Assembly (NCBI GenBank): GCA_016201105.1
Contig: JACQDN010000004.1
Location: forward strand, 24,238 to 88,237
From: Pseudomonadota bacterium
GTDB lineage: Bacteria > Pseudomonadota > Alphaproteobacteria > Micropepsales > Micropepsaceae
Direction of reading: 5' to 3'
Length of the DNA stretch: 64,000 nucleotides
A program made the position numbers and the translations under genes. Position 1 is the stretch's first letter. Every line of letters begins with the position of its first letter. The notes below the pieces were generated by a model that saw only the letters and a program-made list of their open reading frames with translations, ran no database searches and was not told the DNA's origin. This document shows positions 17,772 to 27,419 of the stretch, piece after piece.

Positions 17772-18167
17772 ATGCAGGAAGATTTTGGCAAGCTTGTCTT
17801 GCGGCTGACGGTCGGCGGGCTGCTGTTGTTTCACGGCGTGCACAAATTGCTGACTGGCATTCAACCGATCAAAGACATGCTGACGGCGCATGGCGTGCCG
17901 GACGCGTTGTCCTATGGCGTCTATCTCGGCGAAGTGGTGGGGCCCATTCTCGTCATTCTCGGAATCTTTTCGCGGGTCGGCGGTGTCTTGATCGTCGTCA
18001 ATCTGATCGTCGCCGTGGCGTTGGCCGGCATGGGCTCGCTCATGGCAATCAGCAATGGCGGCGGTTATGCGCTCGAACTCGAAGCGCTCTACCTGTTCGG
18101 CGGGCTTTCGGTTGCGCTGCTGGGCGCTGGTCGCCTCGGTGCGGGCATTGGCGGGCGGTGGAACTGA
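17772..18167 (+). CDS. DoxX-family membrane protein
   Basis: 131 residues from the ATG at 17772. Four hydrophobic helices and the segment LRLTVGGLLLFHGVHKL, followed by YLGEVVGPILVILG and a final AYLFGG-like helix (ALYLFGGLSVALLG), are typical of DoxX/DoxD-like inner-membrane proteins. Members of the family are linked to quinone or sulfur redox chemistry, but most, like this one, have no proven role. A strong hairpin begins at its stop codon. Confidence 0.82.
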   Translation: MQEDFGKLVLRLTVGGLLLFHGVHKLLTGIQPIKDMLTAHGVPDALSYGVYLGEVVGPILVILGIFSRVGGVLIVVNLIVAVALAGMGSLMAISNGGGYALELEALYLFGGLSVALLGAGRLGAGIGGRWN

Positions 18168-18217
18168 CGTCGCGACAGCGACGTCATCCCCGGCACACAT
18201 TACACTAGCAATGTGTG
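18165..18217. terminator. Two stacked hairpins between convergent genes
   Basis: The first hairpin has perfect 9-bp arms TGACGTCGC / GCGACGTCA (18165-18186) with loop GACA and starts on the DoxX stop codon. The second has 8-bp arms CACACATT / AATGTGTG (18194-18217). They lie between the 3' ends of two convergent genes, where a two-way terminator would be expected. No long T-run follows on either strand. Confidence 0.5.
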
Positions 18218-18236
18218 GGAAGGGGATCTCGCGAAG

Positions 18237-18671
18237 TTAGGCCGAGATCAAGAAATGACCGCGCAGGGCGGCGATGGGTTTGCTCTCGTCGTCCTGCCAC
18301 ATTTCCGCGTGCACATTGATGACGCGCCGCCCTTGCTTGGCGATGCGCGCTTTGGCGTAGCTGGTGAGCGTGCGCCCGCTACGCAGATAGTCGATCGTGA
18401 TGTCGACGGGCTTGGGTAACCTCACACTTCGCGTTTCCCAGATGATCTGGGCCAACGCCGCGGTTTCCAACAGCGAACCGATCACGCCGCCATGAATGGC
18501 CGGCAGAATCGGATTGCCGATCAAATGGGTGACGAACGGCATGACCAGCACGAGTTTGCCGTCCTTCACCTCGGCGTCAATACCCAAATGGCGGCAATAG
18601 GGAATGGCCGCGACCAGCGCCGCCGGATCGGGCGCCTCTCCTTGCGAAAGCGCGCGCTGCAGCAGTTCCAT
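18237..18671 (-). CDS. PaaI-type hotdog thioesterase (second of a pair)
   Basis: 144 residues. A hotdog-fold acyl-CoA thioesterase of the PaaI group, which hydrolyses acyl-CoA thioesters. The core motif IHGGVIGSLLETAAL corresponds to the conserved HGG...D/E active-site helix, with Glu in the usual acidic position. It is followed by the strand PVDITIDYLRSG. Its ATG shares one base with the stop codon of the preceding paralogue (TGATG), so translation is coupled. Together they may form a heteromeric thioesterase; this is inferred from gene order only. Confidence 0.85.
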   Translation of the reverse strand: MELLQRALSQGEAPDPAALVAAIPYCRHLGIDAEVKDGKLVLVMPFVTHLIGNPILPAIHGGVIGSLLETAALAQIIWETRSVRLPKPVDITIDYLRSGRTLTSYAKARIAKQGRRVINVHAEMWQDDESKPIAALRGHFLISA

Positions 18672-19126
18672 CAGCTGGCGCTCCGCGTTGGGTAGGGAAC
18701 CGGACCGCGCGTTAGCATGAAGGTGCCGTTGGAAATGGCGATGGGATCGTCTTTCACGTGGTAGGCGACGGCGCGCGCGAACGCGATTTCGTGCGTCACC
18801 TTCAAAACTTCCGCCTCGAAGAAGATGTCCGCGCCCGGCGTCGCCGGTTTCATGTAGTCGATGCGCAAATCGAGGGTTGCGATCGGCATGGGATCGCGCA
18901 AACCCGTTGCCACCGCCATGCCGCAGCAATGATCCAGGAACGCCGTGATGACACCGCCATGGACGACGCCGGTGTCGGGATCGCCGATCAGCTTATCGGA
19001 ATAGGGCAGCCGCATGCGGCCCCGGCCGTTGCCGACTTCGACCACCTCGCCGCCGACGCCCGCGATGTAGGGCGTGAGCCCCATGTGCTTGGCGATTTCC
19101 CGCGCGTAGTCCGGCTGGCCGCTCAT
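18671..19126 (-). CDS. PaaI-type hotdog thioesterase (first of a pair)
   Basis: 151 residues from the ATG at 19126. Hotdog-fold thioesterase with the motif VVHGGVITAFLDHCCG, containing the HGG loop and the catalytic Asp, followed by LDLRIDYMKPATPG, which is standard for PaaI proteins. It is paralogous to the gene directly downstream and overlaps it by 1 bp. It is divergent from the TetR-like gene at 19271, with a 144-bp shared promoter region, so that regulator may control both directions. Confidence 0.86.
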   Translation of the reverse strand: MSGQPDYAREIAKHMGLTPYIAGVGGEVVEVGNGRGRMRLPYSDKLIGDPDTGVVHGGVITAFLDHCCGMAVATGLRDPMPIATLDLRIDYMKPATPGADIFFEAEVLKVTHEIAFARAVAYHVKDDPIAISNGTFMLTRGPVPYPTRSAS

Positions 19127-19270
19127 GCATTGTTTGAAGGGGACGCGCGGGGCGCTGTCAACGCGAATCCGGCGAAAATCCTGCACTTTTTGGGCTCGCG
19201 GCTGCAAAAATTGACGCAAAGTCACGTTCCGTTACAGTGCGGCCCGCAACCGCGCTTGGGGGAGCGCCCC

Positions 19271-19929
19271 TTGGTCACAGATACCGTTACCGCCAAACCC
19301 GAACCGCGCCCGGCCCGCGCCGGCGGCAAGCGCGAGCAGACCAAAATCCAGAACCGCGAGACCATCCTGGAGGCGGCCCGCAAAGTGTTCGCCGAGCTCG
19401 GCTACGGCGCCACCACTGTGCGCGATATCATCCGCGCCACGCCGCTCGCATCCGGCACTTTCTACAACTACTTCCAGTCGAAGGAGGAAGTGTACCAGGC
19501 CATACGCGACGAGGTGGCGCTGGAGATCCGCCCCCGGCTGCGCGAGGAGCGCGCCAAGGCCAAAAGTATCGACGAATTCATCTCATCGACGTTTCGCACG
19601 TTCTTCGAGTTCGTGGCGCGCGACGAAGGCAATTTCCGCGCGATCCGCCATAATGCGGATTCCACGCGCGTGCGCATGGATACGCCCGAAGTGCTCGCGG
19701 GTTTCACCGAATTGCGCGAAGATATCGAAAAGGCGATCGCGGACGCGATTTTTCCTCCTGTGGATGCCGATTTCCTGATGGCCGCGATTGTCGGCGTTGC
19801 CTTCGAAGTGGCCGAGCGCATGGTGATCGGCGACAATCACAATCCCTCCGAGGCTGCGGAGTTCGCCACCGCGCTCTTCATGGGCGGTGTGCACAAACTC
19901 CCTCATCGCAAAAACGCTGCCGGCACGGC

Positions 19930-19933
<4 letters not shown>
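19271..19933 (+). CDS. TetR-family transcriptional regulator
   Basis: 220 residues from a TTG start at 19271, chosen because GGGGGAG lies about 8 bp upstream and no ATG is close. The helix-turn-helix is clear at about residues 35-75 (RETILEAARKVFAELGYG, then TPLASGTFYNYFQSKEE). The C-terminal ligand-binding half is a variable all-helical domain. It overlaps the quinone oxidoreductase gene by 4 bp (ATGA) and is divergent from two thioesterases. It probably represses these flanking genes and responds to an acyl-CoA or hydrophobic ligand, but this is inference from gene order. Confidence 0.88.
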
Positions 19934-20901
<968 letters not shown>

Positions 20902-20957
20902 CTGTCATCCCAGGCGAGCGCGGCGCGCAACGCGCGTTGCACTCGCCGGGGTGACAG
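20902..20957. terminator. Shared hairpin terminator between qor-like gene and leuB
   Basis: CTGTCATCCCAGGCGAG pairs with CTCGCCGGGGTGACAG across a GCGCG-rich centre, 56 bp in all. It lies between the 3' ends of two convergent genes. The arms resemble the GTCATCCCCGGCGAG repeat seen at 47184-47362. Confidence 0.6.
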
Positions 20958-20963
20958 GTGTGG

Positions 20964-22073
<1,110 letters not shown>

Positions 22074-22153
22074 GGAGCGCCTCTCGTTTTGGAAAGGTCA
22101 CCATAAGCAGGTCGCGTCACGGCGCAATCGCGCGCGCTGTCGCGTGGGGGACT

Positions 22154-22292
22154 ACCCTCCCTCGGGAGGGTCGAAATTTTCTGCGAACGAAGTGAGCGGG
22201 AAATTTCGGGGAGGATCAGGACCGTCCCGTTCCTTCGGCATCCTCCCCGAAAAATTCGCTGTGCGAATTTTTCGACCCTCCCGAGGGAGGGT
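22154..22292. repeat. Composite palindromic repeat, family a (copy 2)
   Basis: Outer arms ACCCTCCCTCGGGAGGGT and ACCCTCCCGAGGGAGGGT, 139 bp apart end to end, with inner GGGGAGGATCAGGA and CATCCTCCCC and an AAAATTCGC...GCGAATTTTT inner stem. It fills the gap between the enoyl-CoA hydratase and leuB. The match to copies 1, 3 and 4 is clear by eye. Confidence 0.82.
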
Positions 22293-22297
22293 TGAAA

Positions 22298-23038
22298 CTA
22301 CTTCCTCATCCGTGCCAACCGCTCCGCCATTTCGGTGCCGCGGCCGATGGAGCGATGCAGTTCGTGGGCGAGGCCGGCTTTCAGCGTCATGCCGTCGGTG
22401 TCGTTGAGCAGTTTCTTGTTGGCGCGGTTGCTGCGCCAGGAATTGGCGAGCACGTCCTTGGCGAACGTCGCGACGGCGACATCCAGCTCCGCATCGGGTA
22501 CGCAGATATTGGCAAGTCCGATGGCTTCGGCCTGGCGCCCCGAATAGGTGCGCGAGGTGAACATCATCTCCATCGCCTTGGCGCGGCCGACTCTTCTGGG
22601 AAGCCGCTGGCTCATGCCCCACACCGGTACCAGATCCCATTTGCCGTGCGTGTCGGCAAACTTCGCCGATTCCGCCGCGATGACGATGTCGCCGCCGAGC
22701 GCGAGTTCCAGCCCGCCGGTGAGGCAATGACCCTGCACCACCGTGACGACCGGCATGGGAAGATCGCTGAGCCGTTCGATGGTGCGCGTCTCGAAATGGG
22801 CGACGTCGCGCCCTTCGCCGCCGCCGCTGATGTCGTCCAGATCATGGCCGGCGCAAAAGCTGCGCCCGGCGCCGCGCAGGATCACGCAGCCGATCTTCTC
22901 GGCATGGGCTTCGACATAGGCGATGTGCGCGTCCAGCTCCTTGAACACGGCATGATTGAGCGCGTTCAGCTTTTGCGGGCGGTTGAGCGTCAGCGTGCAG
23001 AGCCCGTCTTTGTCTTCGCGCAAGACCAGTTCGCTCAT
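22298..23038 (-). CDS. Enoyl-CoA hydratase/isomerase family protein
   Basis: 246 residues from the ATG at 23038, which has GAGGA just upstream. Crotonase fold: LTLNRPQKLNALN at the start, the oxyanion-hole segment GRSFCAGHDLDD, and the second half GHCLTGGLELALGGDIVIA. The catalytic-glutamate position of hydratases (GGxxELALxCD) keeps Glu in GGLELALGGD. The C-terminal trimerisation helices are present. It sits between leuD and leuB, 8 bp after leuD. The substrate is unknown; a role in leucine synthesis is not implied by the fold. Confidence 0.87.
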   Translation of the reverse strand: MSELVLREDKDGLCTLTLNRPQKLNALNHAVFKELDAHIAYVEAHAEKIGCVILRGAGRSFCAGHDLDDISGGGEGRDVAHFETRTIERLSDLPMPVVTVVQGHCLTGGLELALGGDIVIAAESAKFADTHGKWDLVPVWGMSQRLPRRVGRAKAMEMMFTSRTYSGRQAEAIGLANICVPDAELDVAVATFAKDVLANSWRSNRANKKLLNDTDGMTLKAGLAHELHRSIGRGTEMAERLARMRK

Positions 23039-23046
23039 GATGTCCT

Positions 23047-23652
23047 CTACAACCAAGGCGCTTGGATTTTGCGCGCCGCCTCGAAATCGGAAATTTCTTT
23101 CTGATGGCGCAAGGTGAGCCCGATGTCGTCCCAGCCGTTCAGCAGGCATTGCTTGCGGTAGGGATCGATCTCGAATGTCACGCAGCCGCCGTCGGGCCCG
23201 CGCACTTCCTGTTTTTCCAGATCGACGCTGATCACCGCGTTCGAACCGCGCTCGGCGTCGTCCATCAATTTGTCGATGATGTTCTGCGGTAGCACAACTG
23301 GCAGAATGCCGTTCTTGAAGCAGTTGTTGTAGAAGATGTCGGCGAAGCTCGGCGCGAACACCACGCGAATGCCGAAATCGAGCAGCGCCCATGGTGCGTG
23401 CTCGCGGCTCGAGCCGCAGCCGAAATTGGCGCCGGTCACCAGCATCTTGGCGTTTTTGTAAGCCGGCTTGTTGAGCATGAAATCGGGATTCTCGCTGCCG
23501 TCCGGCTTGGTGCGCATTTCATGAAACAGCGCCGAGCCGAGACCGGTGCGCTTGATCGTTTTCAAAAACTGCTTGGGGATGATCATGTCGGTGTCGACAT
23601 TGATCATGGGGAGCGGGGCGGCAACGCCGGAGAGGGTTTTGAACGGTTCCAT
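23047..23652 (-). CDS. leuD: 3-isopropylmalate dehydratase small subunit
   Basis: 201 residues from the ATG at 23652. It forms isopropylmalate isomerase with LeuC, converting 2- to 3-isopropylmalate. Landmarks are [16 protein letters not shown], the swivelling-domain loop [17 protein letters not shown] and [17 protein letters not shown]. The length matches the family. leuC lies outside the window or elsewhere. It is followed closely by an enoyl-CoA hydratase and then leuB. Confidence 0.94.
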   Translation of the reverse strand: MEPFKTLSGVAAPLPMINVDTDMIIPKQFLKTIKRTGLGSALFHEMRTKPDGSENPDFMLNKPAYKNAKMLVTGANFGCGSSREHAPWALLDFGIRVVFAPSFADIFYNNCFKNGILPVVLPQNIIDKLMDDAERGSNAVISVDLEKQEVRGPDGGCVTFEIDPYRKQCLLNGWDDIGLTLRHQKEISDFEAARKIQAPWL

Positions 23653-23696
23653 TGGCGCAGACGGTAGCGGCTTGCGAATGCTAAACACAAGATTTT

Positions 23697-23864
23697 CTCC
23701 CTCTCCCCCGCTTTAGCGGGGGAGAGGGTTGGGGTGAGGGGGTGCTCAAGCGCCACCGAAGCTAGTCGCTTAATGAAAGATGCCGCGAGCACGTTGGAAT
23801 TCCGTAGCGCGGATGGGCCCCCTCACCCCACCCTCTCCCCCGCTAAAGCGGGGGGCGAGGGAGG
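23697..23864. repeat. Composite palindromic repeat, family c (copy 1)
   Basis: The left half has CTCCCTCTCCCCCGCTTTAG followed by a GGTTGGGGTGAGGGGG block. The right half is the mirror image (CCCCCTCACCCCACCCTC, then CCCCCGCTAAAGCGGGGG). Each half contains its own CCCCCGCTNNAGCGGGGG palindrome. The middle 80 bp is unique. A second copy is at 28534-28706. Confidence 0.82.
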
Positions 23865-23869
23865 TTCTT

Positions 23870-24772
23870 CTAAAACGGCTCCGTATCGTGAAACCGGCGC
23901 AGATTCACGATGCGGCGGCCTTCGGGGGTGATGGTGAGCACGTCGACGAAGCGTTCCTGCCAGCGGATTTCGTCCGGCAGATAGGAATGGCGGGCGTAGA
24001 TGATGTCGGCGACAGTTTCGTCGCGGCCGGAGAGGAGCACGACGATTTCCGCTTGTTGCTCCAGCAGGCTGTCGATGGAGTGGCCATAAAGCGGGCTCGT
24101 CTCGTCGATGCGGTGCATCACCGTCCAGGAAAGCGCGAACAGCGGCGAGCGTGCGCGCACCAGCGGCAGCTCTTCGAAGCGGCGCATCGCAATGCCTTCC
24201 TTGGAAACGCCCTGGCGCGCCAGCGAAACGGTGACGGAGGCATCGAAGATCTGATTGCCGCGCTGATTGGCGGCGCGGAACATCAAGGTGGGCACATCGT
24301 CGAAAGGAATGACAATAGCGACTTTGCTGAACACCACGCGCGCGGACGGCCGCGCGAAACGGGCAAAGATGATACCGCTGAAGAAGGCGATGGTCAGGAT
24401 GCCGAAGAAGGCTTCGATGCTGACGAGGATGTTGGCGTAGGACGATTTCGCCACCGCCACTGTGTTGACCGACCCGACGGTCTGCACGCTGAAGAGGAAG
24501 GCATCCCAGAACGATCCGGGCCTTGCGTGTTCCAAACCGCCGGGATCGAGCAGATACAAACTCGCGAACACCGCGTTCAAACCGACAAAGACGCCGACAA
24601 GCTCGAGGAAGAACACCCACCACGGCGCGTTGAGCACGAGGTGATAGAAATCGGTGTAGCGGCCGCGGTCTTGCCCCTTGATCACCGCGCGGCGCGCGCG
24701 GCCGGGCGCCACGTAACGCGAATAGCGCGGTGCCTGATGCGGCTGGTTCGGCGGTTTGACGTTTTCGTTCAC
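23870..24772 (-). CDS. KirBac-like inward-rectifier channel protein without a GYG selectivity filter
   Basis: 300 residues. The layout follows bacterial Kir channels: an amphipathic slide helix, TM1 (about 49-72), pore helix (WDAFLFSVQTVGSV), TM2 (about 112-136, ending FARFARPSARVVFS) and a cytoplasmic immunoglobulin-like domain with KirBac landmarks (LPLVRARSPLFALSWTVMH, ARHSYLPDEIRW). KirBac proteins normally have T-[IV]-G-Y-G after the pore helix. Here residues 98-105 read TVGSVNTV and no GYG is present in this or the other forward frames. Potassium selectivity is therefore doubtful; it may conduct other ions or serve as a sensor. It overlaps the DUF4260 gene by 4 bp. Confidence 0.85.
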   Translation of the reverse strand: MNENVKPPNQPHQAPRYSRYVAPGRARRAVIKGQDRGRYTDFYHLVLNAPWWVFFLELVGVFVGLNAVFASLYLLDPGGLEHARPGSFWDAFLFSVQTVGSVNTVAVAKSSYANILVSIEAFFGILTIAFFSGIIFARFARPSARVVFSKVAIVIPFDDVPTLMFRAANQRGNQIFDASVTVSLARQGVSKEGIAMRRFEELPLVRARSPLFALSWTVMHRIDETSPLYGHSIDSLLEQQAEIVVLLSGRDETVADIIYARHSYLPDEIRWQERFVDVLTITPEGRRIVNLRRFHDTEPF

Positions 24773-25179
24773 GCAGGCTTCTCGGTTAGGCGGCCGATGC
24801 GGCCCAAATGAGTATCACGAAAGGCGGTGGGATACTTGAGCCCATAACCGAGCGCGCGGTCGATGCCGACATGGGCGGCCCAGATCAGGCCGATGCCCGT
24901 GAGCAAGGCCCAGCCCGTCATCAGGCCAAAGCCGGCGGTGATGAGCGGGCCGATCGTCGAATGCGCCGTGTTGTAGCAGAGCGCGCCAAAGCGCGGGCCC
25001 GCGAGATACCCGAACATGCTCACATCAGGCACGAGGATGAGATAGAGAAAGAGCCACCAATCGGGATAAACCTTCTCGTAGAGCGCGAGCGCTACGACGA
25101 ACAGCACCAGGCCCTCCGTCCGCAGCAAAACGCGAATGGGTCCGGCGGCAAATCCCGGAACGATGTCTTCCCCGCTCAT
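24769..25179 (-). CDS. DUF4260 family membrane protein
   Basis: 136 residues with about four hydrophobic helices. The C-terminal signature DRALGYGLKYPTAFRDTHLG is diagnostic of the DUF4260 family of small membrane proteins, whose role is unknown. Its stop overlaps the start of the KirBac-like gene, so the two are translationally coupled. A VOC-family gene ends 10 bp upstream on the same strand, giving a likely three-gene operon. Confidence 0.83.
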   Translation of the reverse strand: MSGEDIVPGFAAGPIRVLLRTEGLVLFVVALALYEKVYPDWWLFLYLILVPDVSMFGYLAGPRFGALCYNTAHSTIGPLITAGFGLMTGWALLTGIGLIWAAHVGIDRALGYGLKYPTAFRDTHLGRIGRLTEKPA

Positions 25180-25189
25180 GGAAATTCTC

Positions 25190-25645
25190 CTAGTTGGCGA
25201 TCCATTTGTTGGCGGCGGCCAACGCCGCTGCGCGCGTCTTTGTACCCGGTTTTGACGGCGGCGCGGTGATCTCCAGGATCATGCCGTTCGGGTCCGCGAA
25301 ATAGAGCGAACGCTGAGGCCCGTGGCGTTCTTCCCAGTATTCAATGTTCTTCGCTTTCAGTTTTCCGCGCCAGTGGGATAGGGATTTGAGCGATTTTTCC
25401 GCGAATGCAAGATGGCGCACGTCCTTCGCAAGCCCGTCATGTTTGGGGCGCTTGGCCCCTTTGAGCGCCACCAGCACCAGCTCGCGCCCGTCGCCCGGCG
25501 CAAAGAACATCATCAGCCAGGGATACCCGCCCCAATCGGGCCCGGAATAAGTTGCGGTGAGCGCGAAGCCCATGACGCCGGAATAGAAGTCGAGAGTCTT
25601 TTGAGCGTCCCAAACGGGATAGACGACGTGGTCCATGCGCAGCAT
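25190..25645 (-). CDS. VOC/glyoxalase superfamily protein
   Basis: 151 residues. A single vicinal-oxygen-chelate domain unit pair: MDHVVYPVWDAQKTLDFYSGVMGF at the start (first beta-alpha-beta module, His3 a possible metal ligand) and SLYFADPNGMILEITAP near the end, where Glu is the usual metal ligand. Such proteins bind a divalent metal and act as dioxygenases, isomerases or resistance proteins; the substrate cannot be told. It is the first gene of a probable operon with DUF4260 and the KirBac-like protein. Confidence 0.83.
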   Translation of the reverse strand: MLRMDHVVYPVWDAQKTLDFYSGVMGFALTATYSGPDWGGYPWLMMFFAPGDGRELVLVALKGAKRPKHDGLAKDVRHLAFAEKSLKSLSHWRGKLKAKNIEYWEERHGPQRSLYFADPNGMILEITAPPSKPGTKTRAAALAAANKWIAN

Positions 25646-25754
25646 GTGATTGTCCTCTCACCTTGCGACATGGAATTCTACTCCAATTGAACTTGCCGCG
25701 GAGACAGGCTCCTGACAGGCGCGTCAGGAGTCTAGCCATGGAGGGAGGAACGCG

Positions 25755-25940
25755 TCAGGAGTTGCGGCTGACCGCAAACGCGCCGCCCGCGATGCCGAGC
25801 AGGATCATGATGGCGGCCGCGGCGAGAAATCCGCTAAGCGCGAAGCTTACGATGATCGCCAGTACGATGAAGACGACAAGGCCGAGAACCAGCCGCAACA
25901 GCGTGAAGGGAAGCAGGATGAGGGCGCGGAGCAGCGACAT
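25755..25940 (-). CDS. Small membrane protein, unknown
   Basis: 61 residues from the ATG at 25940 (MSLLRALILLPFTLL). It is almost wholly hydrophobic, with two membrane helices and a short polar end. There is no clear Shine-Dalgarno sequence, and the frame stays open upstream to 26024. I do not recognise the family. It is plausible because its hydrophobic pattern is regular and it fills a gap with no other gene. Confidence 0.5.
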   Translation of the reverse strand: MSLLRALILLPFTLLRLVLGLVVFIVLAIIVSFALSGFLAAAAIMILLGIAGGAFAVSRNS

Positions 25941-26031
25941 GGAGGGATATGTAGGCACGAATTTCGGACGGACAAGATCGCCGTGCTTCCTCCCCGTTGC
26001 TGCGTCGCACATCGCGCGCCGCACTTTCTTT

Positions 26032-26185
26032 CACCTCCCCCTTGTGGGGAGGTCGAAAAAATCCGGAGCGCAGCGAAGGATTTTTCGGGTGGGGGGAAGT
26101 TGTGGGGAGTGCGCTCTATTCTTCGACGCTGCCCCCCACCCGAAATTTGCTCTGCAAATTTCGACCTCCCCACGAGGGGGAGGTG
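26032..26185. repeat. Composite palindromic repeat, family b (copy 1)
   Basis: Outer arms CACCTCCCCCTTGTGGGGAG and CTCCCCACGAGGGGGAGGTG across 154 bp. The inner modules are AAAAATCCGGAGCGCAGCG...GGATTTTTCGGGTGGGGG on the left and CCCACCCGAAATTTGC...GCAAATTTCG on the right. It sits between the small membrane protein and the DUF971 gene. Confidence 0.82.
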
Positions 26186-26192
26186 AAATACA

Positions 26193-26552
26193 TCAGCGCG
26201 ACAGGCCTTTGCCGCGCAGCGCGCCGAGGTAGGCTTTCCAGCGTTTGTCGTGTTCGAGGCCAAGTTCGCGCAGGTACTCCCAGCTGAAGAGGCCGGTGTC
26301 GTGGCCGTCGTCGAAGCGGATGCGCACGGCGTAATTGCCGACCGGTTCGAGACTAACGATTTTCACGGCGTGCTTTCCCGGGACGGTCTGCTTCTGCGTG
26401 GGCGAGTGGCCCTGCACTTCGGCGCTGGGTGATTCCACGCGCAGATATTCGGCGGCGAGAGAAAAGTTCTCGCCGTTGTCGAACGCAATCTTCAAAACCT
26501 TCTTTTCGGAATCGACGCGAAGTTCGACCGGCCAGGGCTGCGTGTCGCTCAT
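26193..26552 (-). CDS. DUF971 (gamma-butyrobetaine hydroxylase-like N-terminal domain) protein
   Basis: 119 residues. The fold is that of the small zinc-binding-like N-terminal domain seen in gamma-butyrobetaine hydroxylases and in stand-alone DUF971 proteins: [21 protein letters not shown], then [22 protein letters not shown]. Stand-alone members have been linked to iron-sulfur cluster work, but this is not proven for this protein. It overlaps the Trm112-like gene by 4 bp and ends the ybbN run. Confidence 0.87.
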   Translation of the reverse strand: MSDTQPWPVELRVDSEKKVLKIAFDNGENFSLAAEYLRVESPSAEVQGHSPTQKQTVPGKHAVKIVSLEPVGNYAVRIRFDDGHDTGLFSWEYLRELGLEHDKRWKAYLGALRGKGLSR

Positions 26553-26743
26553 CTGAGCGCCACGCGCTCTTCCTCGGTGAGTTCGCGCGCTTCGCCTTGC
26601 AGCATGATGGGAATGCCGCCCCGGATGGGATAAGCGAGCCCGGCGGCCTTGCTCAACAATTCCTGCTTGGCGCGATCATAGACGAGCGGCATCTTCGTCA
26701 GCGGACAGACGAGGATTTCCAGCAGCTTGGGATCGGGTTCCAT
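26549..26743 (-). CDS. Trm112 family protein
   Basis: 64 residues, with [29 protein letters not shown] and a short acidic end, the pattern of bacterial Trm112/YcaR proteins. Many bacterial members have four cysteines for zinc; this one keeps only Cys13, so metal binding is unlikely. Trm112 proteins activate methyltransferases in other organisms; the bacterial partner is not known. It overlaps DUF971 by 4 bp and follows the LON-domain gene by 15 bp. Confidence 0.88.
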   Translation of the reverse strand: MEPDPKLLEILVCPLTKMPLVYDRAKQELLSKAAGLAYPIRGGIPIMLQGEARELTEEERVALR

Positions 26744-26758
26744 CGCTAATTGCCGAAC

Positions 26759-27409
26759 CTAGTTAATCGTGTTGCCGCCGGGAGGCGCGACGCCGGCCAT
26801 TTCGAGAAGCGCGATCAGCGTGTGCACGCGTTCGTCCCAACCGGGCGCTTCGAGCAGCGCCTGTTTCTCCGCCGGCTCGAACGGACAGAGCATGGCGAGC
26901 GCGTTCACCAACGTTTCGGCCGGCGCGCCCATCACCGAGCGCCAATCGGCCTTCAGATCGCGGTGCGTGATGTATTCCTTGAGCGCGCCGATCAGCCGGT
27001 CGCGGGGAAATTGAGTGTCGGAAACGGTGACGAGATCGCTCGCGAATTCCGAATAATCCGGCACCACGGCGCGGAACTGGGTCTCGACGTCGAGCTCGCG
27101 CAACACGCGGAAACGGCATACGCCGGTGAGCGTGAGGAGATAGCGCCCGTCGTCGGTTTCCTGATAGCCGGTGACGCGCCCCGTGCAGCCCACTTCCGAC
27201 AGCGCGGGCTTGAGCGTCTTCTCGTCAGACTCGGTGGGCTGGATCATGCCGATGATGCGCGAACCGCTCATCGCCGAATCCACCATGGACAAATAGCGCG
27301 GCTCATAGACATTGAGCGGCAATTGCCCGCGCGGCAGGAGCAGCACGCCGGGGAGCGGAAACAGCACCAGGGTGCGGGGAAGTTCGTCGATGGAAGTGTA
27401 GAGCCGCAC
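26759..27409 (-). CDS. LON peptidase substrate-binding domain protein
   Basis: 216 residues. The whole protein is the N-terminal (LAN/PUA-like) domain of Lon with no ATPase or protease part: LVLFPLPGVLLLPRGQLPLNVYEPRY, IGMIQP, and GCTGRVTGYQETDDGRYLLTLTGVCRFRV. Such stand-alone proteins probably bind unfolded protein or adapt substrates to proteases. It lies 10 bp after the ybbN gene, an arrangement common in alphaproteobacteria. Confidence 0.9.
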   Translation of the reverse strand: MRLYTSIDELPRTLVLFPLPGVLLLPRGQLPLNVYEPRYLSMVDSAMSGSRIIGMIQPTESDEKTLKPALSEVGCTGRVTGYQETDDGRYLLTLTGVCRFRVLRELDVETQFRAVVPDYSEFASDLVTVSDTQFPRDRLIGALKEYITHRDLKADWRSVMGAPAETLVNALAMLCPFEPAEKQALLEAPGWDERVHTLIALLEMAGVAPPGGNTIN

Positions 27410-27419
27410 GACAGCCTCC

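Noticed and set aside
23697..23864. CRISPR or transposon ends
   Set aside because: Only one pair of mirrored arms surrounds a short unique middle; there are no repeated spacers, no transposase and no target duplication visible.
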